Origin: CAWBNS01 sp964445105
GTDB lineage: Bacteria > Chlamydiota > Chlamydiia > Chlamydiales > JAJFMA01
DNA: 19,099 bases
Assembly (NCBI GenBank): GCA_964445105.1
Contig: CAYUJS010000037.1
Coordinates: 1-19,099, forward strand
Direction: 5' to 3'
Every line of letters begins with the position of its first letter. Within the stretch, counting starts at the first letter, position 1. The notes under the pieces were generated by a model. That model was not told the DNA's origin. It did no database searches and saw only the letters and a list, made by a program, of their open reading frames with translations. Below are positions 8,051-18,300 of this stretch, piece by piece. A program made the position numbers and the translations under genes.

Positions 8051-9517
8051 ATGCAGATCATTGTTGTGGTTAGCCATCGTGAAGATTGGCCCTTGGAGAT
8101 TCCGGACGTCGAGGTCGTCGATGCCAAAACCTATATCGCCAACTACAAGTATGAGACGGTCAAAAATGCCAAAGTTTTCAACCTCTGCAGATCCTACAAG
8201 TACCAATCGCTGGGGTATTACGTATCGCTGCTGGCAAACGCTAGAGGGCATAAGCCGCAGCCCGATCTGATTACGATCCAGGACTTTAAATCACCTACCA
8301 TCATACGGATCGTCTCAGGAGAGCTAGACGATATCATCCAGAGCAGTCTGAAGTCGATCCAATCGGACAAGTTTGTATTAAGTGTCTACTTTGGCAAGAA
8401 CGTGGCGGTCAAGTACGACCGGCTCGCCACCTACTTGTATAAAGAATTCCGGGCTCCGCTGCTGCGCGCTTTTTTTGAGCATACGGGGAATCGCTGGGCG
8501 ATTAGCTCCATATCAATGATTTCCGGCAGCGATATACCACTGGAGCACCGCGACTTTGTCATTTCGCGCGCTCAGGAGTACTTTGCCGGCAAGCGCGTCG
8601 CTTTGCCTAAAAAAGCCACCATGCGTTATGACCTGGCTATTCTCCACTGCCCTGGTGAAAAAAACACGCCGTCAAACACTAAAGCCATTCAAAAATTCAT
8701 CAAAGCGGCTGAAAACTTGGGCTTGCGTACGGAGCTAATCACCAAAGAAGATTATGGGCGCATTGCCGAGTTCGATGCGCTGTTCATTCGCGAAACGACT
8801 AACGTAAACCACCACACGTTCCGCTTTGCGCGCCGCGCGGCTGCCGAGGGCCTGGTCGTGATTGACGACCCACAGTCTATCCTCAGCTGTACGAATAAGG
8901 TATTCTTAGCTGAGTTAATGGAACGTTACGATATTCCCATTCCAAAAACATTGGTGATCGACAAAGATACGATAGATCGCGCTATCCAAGAGTTAAACTA
9001 CCCATTCATCCTTAAGCAGCCCGACGGCTCGTTTTCGCAAGGGGTGATCAAAATCAAAAACATGGAAGAGTTTAACCAGCAAAAAAGTGCTTTGTTCAAA
9101 AAATCAGAGCTGCTGATCGCACAGGAATACATGCCCACGGAGTTTGACTGGCGCGTTGGAGTTTTAGACGGCCAGCCGCTCTTCGTCGCCAAGTACTATA
9201 TGGCAAAAAACCACTGGCAGATTTACCGCCACCTGTCTCGTGGCCGCAGCTGCACGGGCAATGCTGAAACAGTTGCTGTGGAGAACGCTCCCAAGCAAGT
9301 GCTGCAGACGGCTCTGCGCGCAGCAAATTTAATTGGGAGGGGGTTTTACGGCGTGGACCTCAAGCAGGTAAAGAACAAATGTTACGTCATCGAAATTAAC
9401 GATAACCCCAACGTAGACTACGGCGTGGAAGATGATATTCTGCATGACGAGCTATATCATAAGATCGTGCTTTCCATTCTCCAACGCATCGAAAAGAAAA
9501 AACAACGCATAACGTAA
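8051..9517 (+). CDS. RimK-like ATP-grasp ligase with RLAN-type N-terminal region
   Basis: Predicted ATP-dependent carboxylate-amine/thiol ligase of the RimK subgroup of the ATP-grasp superfamily; cytoplasmic, substrate unknown. From the ATG at 8051 it has 488 residues. Residues about 1-180 resemble the RLAN (RimK-like ATP-grasp N-terminal) domain, with SYKYQSLGYYVSLLANARGH typical of it. A pre-ATP-grasp Rossmann-like part begins near residue 193 (YDLAIL). The ATP-grasp core carries FILKQPDGSFSQGV with nucleotide-binding K322, metal/phosphate-binding D436 in GFYGVDLK, and E448/N450 in the EINDNPN metal motif. All expected catalytic positions are present. A TTG at 8048 is an alternative start adding one residue; AGGA at 8043-8046 is close to both. 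It heads a tight operon with GCS2 and a C39-like peptidase, the recurrent partners of RLAN ligases. It is not a ribosomal S6 modification enzyme by context. Confidence 0.88.
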   Translation: MQIIVVVSHREDWPLEIPDVEVVDAKTYIANYKYETVKNAKVFNLCRSYKYQSLGYYVSLLANARGHKPQPDLITIQDFKSPTIIRIVSGELDDIIQSSLKSIQSDKFVLSVYFGKNVAVKYDRLATYLYKEFRAPLLRAFFEHTGNRWAISSISMISGSDIPLEHRDFVISRAQEYFAGKRVALPKKATMRYDLAILHCPGEKNTPSNTKAIQKFIKAAENLGLRTELITKEDYGRIAEFDALFIRETTNVNHHTFRFARRAAAEGLVVIDDPQSILSCTNKVFLAELMERYDIPIPKTLVIDKDTIDRAIQELNYPFILKQPDGSFSQGVIKIKNMEEFNQQKSALFKKSELLIAQEYMPTEFDWRVGVLDGQPLFVAKYYMAKNHWQIYRHLSRGRSCTGNAETVAVENAPKQVLQTALRAANLIGRGFYGVDLKQVKNKCYVIEINDNPNVDYGVEDDILHDELYHKIVLSILQRIEKKKQRIT

Positions 9518-9533
9518 AAGCGTTAGGTCTATT

Positions 9534-10790
9534 ATGATGGCCGATGAAAAATTGAAGAAAACGCGCCTAGGTCTATTTCAAGGCTATGGCATCGAGCTAG
9601 AGTACATGATCGTCGATCAGGACACGCTCGATGTCAAACCCATGTCTGATACACTGATCCATGAGGTCAGCGGAACCTACGGGGGCGAGGTAAATCGTGG
9701 GTTGTTGAGCTGGAGCAATGAGGTGGCTTTGCACGTCTTAGAGTTCAAGACCACAGAACCTGCCAGCACGCTCGTTGACTTAGATGCCGCCTTCCAGGAC
9801 GAGGTGCAGAAGGTAAATCAACTACTCGCGCCACACCGCGCCCAGCTGATGCCCACCGCTATGCACCCTTGGATGGATCCTACCAAAGAGCTGCGCATCT
9901 GGCCGCACGACTACAATAGCGTTTACGAAACGTTTAATAAAATCTTCGACTGTCGCGGCCACGGATGGGCTAACCTCCAAAGCGCCCACATCAACCTACC
10001 CTTTAGTGGCGAGCAGGAATTTGTGCGCTTACACGCCGCTATCCGCATGATACTGCCCCTTATACCCGCCTTAGCAGCCAGCTCCCCTATCGCAGATGGT
10101 AAAGTATCCGGTATGCAGGACACGCGGCTTGAATTTTATCGCCACAACGCCGTTCGTATTCCCTCTATCTCTGGAAGTATTGTGCCGGAGGTGTGCCTCT
10201 CTTTTAAAGACTACGAGGAGAAAATTTTTCAGCACATCTACGCCGATATCGCCCCTTATGACCCCGAAAATCTTTTGCGTTATGAATGGCTCAATGCCCG
10301 TGGCGCGATTGCGCGCTTTGATCGCAATGCGATTGAAGTGCGGCTGTTAGATCTTCAGGAGACGCCCCAGGCTGACTTAGCGGTCGCCTACGCGGTCGTA
10401 GCTGCCATCCGCGCTTTGGTGGAGGAAAAATGGGTACCTCTGGAATTCCTACACAAGTTTACGAAAGACTCTCTACGCAGCATCCTACTTACAGGCATCA
10501 CAGCGGCCCAGAACGCAGCAGTCAGCAACCAGTATTTTCTAAACGCCTTTGGCTGGCACCAAGGTATCTGCACCGCAGGCGAACTCTGGCGCCATATCAT
10601 CAGTCATACCGTTGATGCCAAGCAGCATCCCAAGATATTTGCCACTCTGCAGTTCATTTTGGACCGGGGCACCCTTTCCACACGTATTTTGCGCGCTCTT
10701 GGACCTCGATCTGACCCTAGCGCCCTAAAAAACGTATACCGTAGTCTCTGCGAGCATTTGCAGCAGGGCGCTCTTTTTGATGGACGGTAG
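9534..10790 (+). CDS. GCS2-family glutamate-cysteine-ligase-like amidoligase
   Basis: A member of the glutamine-synthetase-fold GCS2 family (YbdK/gamma-glutamylcysteine ligase type), predicted to join a gamma-carboxyl of glutamate to an amine using ATP. The protein has 418 residues. The metal-binding acidic motif YGIELEYMIVD (E21, E23) lies near the N-terminus, WANLQSAHINLPF with H152 is central, and NAIEVRLLDLQETP with E268 and R270 is in the C-terminal half; these are in family order. ATG codons at 9534 and 9537 are both possible; AGG at 9525-9527 is 6 or 9 bases away. It follows the ATP-grasp gene by 16 bases and precedes the peptidase gene by 2. The amine substrate cannot be read from sequence, and classical glutathione synthesis is possible but not favoured. 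Confidence 0.87.
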   Translation: MMADEKLKKTRLGLFQGYGIELEYMIVDQDTLDVKPMSDTLIHEVSGTYGGEVNRGLLSWSNEVALHVLEFKTTEPASTLVDLDAAFQDEVQKVNQLLAPHRAQLMPTAMHPWMDPTKELRIWPHDYNSVYETFNKIFDCRGHGWANLQSAHINLPFSGEQEFVRLHAAIRMILPLIPALAASSPIADGKVSGMQDTRLEFYRHNAVRIPSISGSIVPEVCLSFKDYEEKIFQHIYADIAPYDPENLLRYEWLNARGAIARFDRNAIEVRLLDLQETPQADLAVAYAVVAAIRALVEEKWVPLEFLHKFTKDSLRSILLTGITAAQNAAVSNQYFLNAFGWHQGICTAGELWRHIISHTVDAKQHPKIFATLQFILDRGTLSTRILRALGPRSDPSALKNVYRSLCEHLQQGALFDGR

Positions 10791-10792
10791 TC

Positions 10793-11527
10793 ATGCGTAG
10801 GTCCCTGGGGCTAACTATTCGCGCGCAGCCAACGGAGGTGACCTGCGGACCCACCTGTCTAGATGCAGTTTACCGCTACTATGGGGAAGACAGCGACCTG
10901 GGTTCCATCATTGACGAAATACCTATGCTTGAAAGCGGCGGGACTCTCGCTGTGGTACTCGGCTGCCACGCACTGAAAAAGGGATACAAAACCACAATCT
11001 ACACTTACAATTTGAACGTATTTGACCCGACCTGGTTCCACCCCATCCCTTTGCCTAAAGAAGAGTTAGCCGAAAAGCTTCGTCTTCAAGCAAAGTTCAA
11101 AAAATCTAAAAAGCTGCATATAGCCACCGAATCCTACCTAGAATACCTCAGTCTAGGCGGCAAAATTACCTTTAAAGACCTGGATAGAAACCTACTTAGA
11201 CATTATCTAAAGCAGGGAATCCCGATTCTCACTGGCTTAAGCAGCACATTTTTGTATCGCCACCCTCGCGAAACAAGCATCGGCAAAGACGACCTGCGCG
11301 GAGATCCAGAGGGGCACTTTGTGGTGTTAAACGGCTATAACCTCATCACGCGTGAGATCAGCATCTCCGATCCTTTTTCTAGAAATCCCTACAGCCATAC
11401 GCTGGCCTACAAAATCAAAGTTGATCGGGTAATCTGCGCTATCCTTCTGGGCGTACTCACCTACGACGCCAACTTCCTCATCATTCATCCCCCCGGGCAA
11501 GGGGAAAAGAAAAAGGAAGAAGATTAA
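10793..11527 (+). CDS. C39-like (papain-fold) cysteine peptidase
   Basis: Predicted cysteine peptidase or amidase of the C39-like group, 244 residues, with no signal peptide or TM, so likely cytoplasmic. The catalytic set is visible: Q12 (oxyanion) and nucleophile C18 in RAQPTEVTCGPTCLDAVYRYY, H175 in EGHFVVLNGY, and D193 in ISISDPF. The middle (about residues 60-125) is Lys-rich and helical. The last 15 residues are a charged Gly/Lys/Glu tail. The ATG lies two bases after the GCS2 stop with only a weak GACGG upstream, which suggests coupled translation. Genes of this type recur beside RLAN ATP-grasp and GCS2 genes. In this operon it could trim a precursor, hydrolyse or transfer the amide product, or regulate turnover; that is inference. 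Confidence 0.82.
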   Translation: MRRSLGLTIRAQPTEVTCGPTCLDAVYRYYGEDSDLGSIIDEIPMLESGGTLAVVLGCHALKKGYKTTIYTYNLNVFDPTWFHPIPLPKEELAEKLRLQAKFKKSKKLHIATESYLEYLSLGGKITFKDLDRNLLRHYLKQGIPILTGLSSTFLYRHPRETSIGKDDLRGDPEGHFVVLNGYNLITREISISDPFSRNPYSHTLAYKIKVDRVICAILLGVLTYDANFLIIHPPGQGEKKKEED

Positions 11528-11533
11528 TAGCCC

Positions 11534-12109
11534 ATGCGTTGCTTGCTGTTCATAGTTCTCCTGCCCATTTTGCTACTTACCCTCCTAAACGCGGTGCCGT
11601 TAGCGCTAGCAAGAGCCTTCATTTACGAACGGCAAAATGAGGTGCCCTCTAAAGATACAGGCTTGGTGCTAGGCGCCGGTTTAAAACCAGATGGGCAGCC
11701 GAGCTCTATCCTAAAAGCCCGACTAGAGACGGCTCTTAGGCTCTTCCGCGCAAGAAAAGTCCATAAACTTATTCTCAGCGGCGATTCCTCAGGCCCTTGG
11801 TATAACGAGGTGAGCGCCATGAGAAAATATTTGCTGGCTCGTGGTATGAAACCGGAAGATTTACTGCTGGACCCCGCAGGACACAATACCTTTGACAGCA
11901 TACGCCACGCAAAAAAGCTTCAGGTAGGCTCGCTGATCATCTTTTCACAACAATACCATCTGCCGCGCGCTGTCTTTTTGGCCAGAGCGATGGACCTCGA
12001 TGCCGTTGGCTTTGCCTCCGATCAACACATCTCGCCCCACCGCTGGTGGTACGAGTGGCGGGAGATTTGGGCCCGCCCCTTAGCGATCTATGCCCTCCTT
12101 TTCTCGTAA
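11534..12109 (+). CDS. DUF218 / SanA-YdcF-like membrane-anchored protein
   Basis: A DUF218-family protein of 191 residues. Residues about 3-26 form a hydrophobic signal anchor (CLLFIVLLPILLLTLL), so the domain probably faces the periplasm. Family motifs follow in order: TGLVLGAGLKPDGQPS near residue 43, HKLILSGDSS near 78, GHNTFDSI (H117) and IIFSQQYHLPRAVFLA (H142). SanA and ElyC relatives affect envelope integrity and vancomycin exclusion in enterobacteria; the biochemical activity of the family is not well settled. It starts 6 bases after the peptidase stop and is the last gene of the operon. The closest Shine-Dalgarno-like run (AAGGAAG, 11513-11519) is rather far from the ATG, so coupling to the upstream gene is likely. 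Its role in the pathway is unknown. Confidence 0.85.
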   Translation: MRCLLFIVLLPILLLTLLNAVPLALARAFIYERQNEVPSKDTGLVLGAGLKPDGQPSSILKARLETALRLFRARKVHKLILSGDSSGPWYNEVSAMRKYLLARGMKPEDLLLDPAGHNTFDSIRHAKKLQVGSLIIFSQQYHLPRAVFLARAMDLDAVGFASDQHISPHRWWYEWREIWARPLAIYALLFS

Positions 12110-12317
12110 AATCTAGAAAACTGCAGGTAACTGGCGGCCATCTGGCCCCAGCAACATCGTCTGAGCGCTCCCCAGCTTTTTCGTTACGCCACCGACGTCT
12201 TACGTCTAAGCCGAGAACCCAACCGCCGTTTCTAAGCAAACCCAAACCGCGAATCAATTACGTTTAAATTTTCACTTATGTTAATTTGCCTTCTTTATGA
12301 TCTCTTAAGGTGCTGAC
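12110..12317. other. Spacer between the amidoligase operon and the giant LRR gene
   Basis: No gene is visible. An imperfect hairpin (CTGG-C-GGCC / GGCC-CCAG, loop ATCT, 12131-12151, one bulged C) lies 22 bases after the DUF218 stop and may mark the end of the operon transcript. No T-run follows directly, although TTTTT occurs about 25 bases later (12178-12182). An 8-base palindrome GAGCGCTC is at 12163-12170. From about 12250 the sequence becomes AT-rich. TATGAT (12296-12301) is -10-like but too close to the ATG, so I do not assign a promoter. AAGG at 12307-12310 serves as ribosome binding site for the next gene. Confidence 0.4.
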
Positions 12318-15300
12318 ATGCATTCTTCTCTCTCTTCGCTTGGATTGTCCCTAGCTGGTACTCCTATGAATCGATTGCCTGAGCTAAAGGGGTTGTCATC
12401 CTCATCTTCGTCTGCCATTGACGCTCAGCAAATCGAGGAAAACGGCCCCGCCGTACAAATGCAAGAAGCTGAGGATCTCTCGCTCCGAGAATTAATCAAC
12501 CAACTTCGTCGGCTAGTGCGTTTTCCTGGATCAGCGGATAAGGAAAAAATCGCTGTAATCTGCTCACAGCTCAAAAAAGCGCTGCAACGCGAATCCTGCT
12601 TTCAGTTAGAGCAGTACCAAATGCGCATTCTACAGCTGCAAACTATGCTAGATGCAGCAGAAATGCTCCCGGCTGCAGAGGTGCTTTGTGCAACCCTTAA
12701 GCAACAGCTCACTCGCGATGAACGAGCTGCAGCAACGCTCTACCAAGACTCCGTTACGCCGGTGCAAGATAGCCTCTGGCCGCTTTATGAGAAAATTTTG
12801 CGTTTGCCCTCGCTAGAACCAGACCTGTTTGGTGCTGCCGTAGCTACACTACATGAAAAACTATCTCGCGCCATCCAAGCCGATCCTTTGATCGCGGAGA
12901 TACAGAAGCTATTGCCTGAGCTCCTCCCACCGGCGCACTATCTCTGGAATCAAGCGCCTCCATTTACTAAACCGTTACAAAATCTAGAAAAACTTAAGCA
13001 AACAAGTTTACGTTTGCTCCATCAACTAAAAAGCACCTCCGACAGCTATAAAAAAGTTTTTCGGGTCCCTTTCGAACATATTTTTGAGGCCTACCGAAGC
13101 TTTTTGGAAGGGTTCTCCAATGCTTCTGACGAAAGAAAAGAAAGCTTGTGTATTCCCAAAGCCCAGCTAAGCGGAGCCGGGCTAGGCTTTTTCTTGCTCG
13201 ATCGGGAGGTGGCACGCGATCTGCTCAGCCTTGATCAGCAGGGAAAAATCTGCAAGAAGAATGAGGAGGGCACCCACGCCGTCTGTCGCAAGAAAGGTGT
13301 TTTTTATAAGCCCAATTCTAAAAAAGACTGCTACATCAATCCAGGAATGGAATTTGCCATTTATGCCCTCTATCAGTTGTTGAGTAGACAAGGAGCTGCA
13401 CCTACAGCCTTGATCAAGATTCGTCATCTTTTCCTAGATGGTCAATCTAATCCCTACGGCTGTGCTCTCCAAGCAGGTCTTGGGATCGAGGGCATCTCTT
13501 TGAAGGATTTACTGGGCATCACAACTATCTTTCCCTTTCTGGAGCGCTGCTTGGGACTCGACATGGCTCAGACTGCTCTTCAGTGGCTGTTAGAGGATGG
13601 GTGGCACCAAACATACCTTAACAGCCATCCTGAGCTCGCTCCGGAAGCGCTATCTACCCTAGGCGCAAAAAAATCGGCCGAACACTTAGAGAAAGCTTTC
13701 GAGGTTCTATTCAGCTCTAAGCCAGCAAATAAAAAATGCTTCGAATTTTCTGCTCGAGGTTTTGCGCATGACAAAATTGAGCTTTTTAAACGCCCTACGG
13801 CTGTTTTGGTAAAGGTCTTAGCTTTGTTGCAGCGCTACCCAGATCTCACAACTATCGCCCATAAAAAAGGAACACGCCAGGTCACGGTAGTAGAGCTGAT
13901 CGAATTATGTTCTTCGCTCGAAAAAGCAAAGTATTATTTCTCCAATCTTTCCCCGCAACAACTGTTAGAGGAAATCCCTCAGTTAGCGAGCCGTTTCGAT
14001 CGAGCCAACTTCACCACCCACTTTGTGGCCACCCTGCTCACTAATCCCTCTGATCATAAATCTGACAACTTCATGGTGACTGTAGAGAACGATGCAGGCG
14101 GGGGCGTACGCGCCCTATCATTAGTAGGCATTGATAATGACCAGGCCCTGGATCCTTCGGAAGTAGTTGTGAAAACAACTCTTTACCTATTCGAGCAAAT
14201 GGCCCAGCCGTTTGATCAAACGGTCGCGCAACAACTCTTAGCCATCCCGCCAGAGGAGTTGATCTTCGACTGGCTCATCGCTCTGGAAGAACAGAACCAA
14301 AGTTACAAGCGCTGGCAAAAACAGGACGTCCTTACGCAAGAAGATCTCTTCGATGGTGCTAAATCTTCGCTTCAAATCCCACTAACCATTCATGCAGAGC
14401 TGGTCCCCAGCCTGTATGCTAAAGCCCTGAAACTGGTTAATATTCTCCGCGCCAATCCTATATCTACTCACGAACAAGTCCTCAAAGCCATCCAGCCTAG
14501 ACTAGCTCAAATGTACCGTCAGGCTTTAAGCAGTGGTGATAGCATTAGAGAAGCGTACGAAGAACTCGTTAGCTTGCTCAAGAAAGAGCCACAGCCTCCC
14601 ACCTGTCCTCTTCCCAAACAAACACCAGCAGAGGCAGCTTTACTATTTCTGAAAGGCCTAGATCTAGACTCTTGTCCTCTCAAATTACAGATTTCTCTCA
14701 TCGGTAAAGCGCAACACACCTTTCCGTCGCTAGCCCAAACCATTAGTCTTCCGGGAGACCCAGCTGACCCTCTTTCTCGCAGGCATTTCTTCCTGACGGC
14801 GGTTGAAGAGGGTTACCATGCCTTAACGGCTCGCTTATTAGAAGAAGAGAAAAAAAGCCGTTTAGCAAGCGAGGAGCAGGAATTCTCCTCGGTGCTAGAA
14901 CTAAGAAACGAGAAAGGGCAGACGCCGCTGCTTGTGGCTTGCTACAGACTAGATGTGGAGATGGTGCGGTTGCTTCGGCAATATGAGGCTGATGCGCAAG
15001 CTGTCGATCCGCATGGACAGAACGCTCTTTTGTTTTGCCTGATGCGCTTTACTGAGATGCCTGCACAGGCCTCTGCAGCAATCCGCTTTTTAGTAGAGCA
15101 ATCGACTGTTCTGTTAAACACAGTCAGTGAGCCACAAGGCTGGGCCGCGCTACACCGGCTCGTTGACATTGCACAAATGGTGCCCGAAGAGGCCGAGCTA
15201 CTGATCGCCTACCTGATTGAGAAAGGAGCCAATCCTGATCTGGTGGATCATCAAGGCAGAACAGCGCTTGATTACGCGCTACAACAGAACCAAGAACGCT

Positions 15301-18300
15301 TGGTCCATCAACTCATTCGCTTGGGGGCGGGGCGTACGCTAGATCTACAGGCGGCCAAAGATTTCTTCTGCCTGCGACCGAACGATGAACTGTGGGCTCT
15401 TCTGCAAAGTAATAGCACGCCCCTGCGCTGGCATCTGGCGTTGAACGCCCTGCGCGACCTTGCCGGCGATTCCCGAACGTTTCTTGAGGGAGTGCAATTA
15501 GGAAAGATAGCCCTGCCCCACGGCTTGGTGGAGCAACTATTGGATAAAGAGGGTAACATTCGCGCTGCTAGCGCCTACGGTCGCCGAAATGTAAATAAGA
15601 TCGATCTTCCAGGGGGGTACACGCTTTTCTTCAAGCAATTCCCAGAAATGCCAGGCGTAGAATATGCCATCGGTAAGTTTTTTGAGTTGCTCATCGGCCA
15701 GGGCACTTCTGCTACTGATTTAGCAAAAATCACTCTTCCTAATGGAAAAAGCTACCCCGTTTTGATCTCGCTGGGTATCCCTGGAGAGAACCTGCACGAG
15801 GTATTAAGCGATCCGCTCAAAATCCAGGAGCTGAAAAAACTGGACTCCCTAGCGTTCACCGAGCTCCTCGTGGCTTCCCTGCTGGTCAACTTTGAAGATG
15901 CTAAGCCGGATAATTTTATAGTGGAGGTGTTGCCCAAAGGAATTCATCGTCTTATCAGTATCGACAACGACCACGCCTTCGTCCCGCCTCTGCTCAAAGA
16001 GGGCGGCGCTCTGGTGCAGGTCAAGTGCATTCTTTATTGCCTCGATTTGATGTTGGAACCGCTGCATCCCTTGGTACGGCAGCGTTTCCTCTCCTTACAG
16101 CCAGAGCGCTTTCTGCGCCTCTGGCTCGAACTGCTTGTGGGACAAAATGAACGTTACTGTACCCTATTTCCCTACGAAGAGCGTCGAGAGCTTTTCAAAG
16201 AGACTAAAAGGAACCCTGGGATGGTCATTCCGATCCCCTTGAAACCAGGAGCGATTGCCGCAATCTATCAAAAATTTCAACGTCTACAGATCGCTTTGCA
16301 GGAGTCTACGCAACTCACAGGGATCGGACTTTTGCGGCTCGTCATTCCCGAGTTAGGCCTACGCTACGAAGAAGCGTTTCGCGCGAATAATACACCGTTG
16401 GAACGTTTTCTTTCCCTGACTGCCACACAGTATTTTGTCGCTTTGGGCGGGCGTTTGGCTACACGAGTAAATAGCCGCCAGATGCTGAAGTCGATGGTCA
16501 TTCCAGAAAAAGCTTTATGGGAAAAAACAGCAGCGACCGACCCCATCCACGCTCTGCAAGAGTTAACAAGTCTCCAAGAAGAGATTCTGACCTCTGCAAA
16601 GCAGTTGAAAGTTATTCGCAATGCTTTGCAGACTGGCGATGTATCGTCTTTTCTCGAACGGCGGCTCGACACGACCAAAGAAAAAATTATAAATGGAATT
16701 GCGAGAAGCTTTCCAGGAATCAACTTTAAGAGAATGTCTTTAGATCGGCAAAAAAGAGTTCTTGCAGCTATCCTCACGGGCAACTATCGCTCGCTTTGTC
16801 TTTCTGGCTGTGAGGCTTTAGATAAAAGTGCGCTGGACCAACTTCTGCGCAGCTCTCCCCAGCTGCTCTTCCTTGAATTGCACGATTGTCCCAAAATAGA
16901 CCAAGGGTTGCTCGGGTTATTACCCAAAGCCGGTTACCTTTCCCGTCTACAACTCAGCAATCTTCCAATGCTAAAACAGGTTAGCCTTCCCCATCCCACT
17001 CTGCGTTGCCTCCAAATTGTGCACTGTCAAGGCCTCCAGGAGCTAACCATTAGCCATACGCTGAAATATTTGTGCTTAGAGGAATGCTGGAGTCTATCTA
17101 CCCTCAAAGTAAGATTTTACGAGACCTCTTTTTTTGGGAGCTCGAGGCTTTCAATAAACGAGCCTAAAGACTTTTTGCTGCAAACGCTCCTGTTGAAAGC
17201 CTGCCCCGATCTTCAAGCCTGGTGGAGGCCGTTTCAAGAATGGCTTAGAGCATCACCCACACACCAAATCCACCTCCAAAATGTACCGCTTAACCCCGAC
17301 AAAGAGCAACTAGAGCTCATCGTTAAAGCCGTACTTCAGCAGCGCAAAAACGCTGGCATGTTGTACACAGTCCTAGCCCATTACCAGATTAAATTTCAAA
17401 AAGCCTTCCTTCTAGTGGCGCGCTACGCAGAGAACGCAGAGTCGCTTATCCTTTTGGCGCAACACTACCAAGTTAGCCTACAAGAGCTTTGCGATGTGTA
17501 CGCAACTTGGGGCTGGCGAGGTGCGCACGCGAGCGTTAAAGAGGCGTTAGAGCGTAGCTTTTTTTCTTCTTTGCTAGCTGTCTCTTCCGATGCAACAAGC
17601 GTCGAATCTGTAGATTTAAAAGCGGCTGAAGGGAACCTGTTCTCTCTACACAGAGAGATGTGTACGGTTTTTTCTTTATGTCCTCGCCTTCGCAATGTAG
17701 GGCTACCTACGAGCGCCGAGGATGTAACCTTAGAGATCTTAGCCAAACATTGCCCCAACCTCTCCTCTGTTAACCTGACTTTGTGCGAGCAAATCACCGA
17801 CAGCGGGCTGCAGGCATTGGCTAGAAATTGCCCCAACCTCTCCTCTGTTAACCTGTCATCGAACCCGTCAATCTACAGGATCACCGATAAAGGGCTGCAA
17901 GCCCTGGCTCAAAATTGCCCCAACCTCTCCTCTCTTGACTTGACCCAGAGCAAGCTAGTCACCGACAGAGGGCTACAAGTCTTGGCTCAAGGTTGCCCCG
18001 CCCTCTCCTCCGTTGTACTGAGCTTCTGCGACGAAATCACCGACAATGGGCTGCGAGCCTTGGCTCAAAGTTGCCCCAAGCTCTCTTCTGTTGAGCTAAA
18101 GCAGTGCACGAAAATCACCGACAACGGGCTGCAAGCGTTGGCTCAAAGTTGTCCGCGCCTCACCTCCATTGACTTGCAGAGCTGCTATAAAATCACCGGC
18201 AACGGGCTGCAAGCCTTGGCACAGAGTTGCCCCGACCTCTCCTCTGTTGACCTGAGCGACTGCAGGCAGATCACCGACAGCGGGCTGCAGGCATTAGCTA

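Noticed and set aside
8051..10790. ATP-grasp and GCS2 genes as a plain glutathione pathway (gshB/gshA)
   Set aside because: The ATP-grasp protein has an RLAN-type N-terminal region and RimK-like core rather than GshB features, and the pair sits with a C39-like peptidase; glutathione synthesis is not excluded but is not the best reading.
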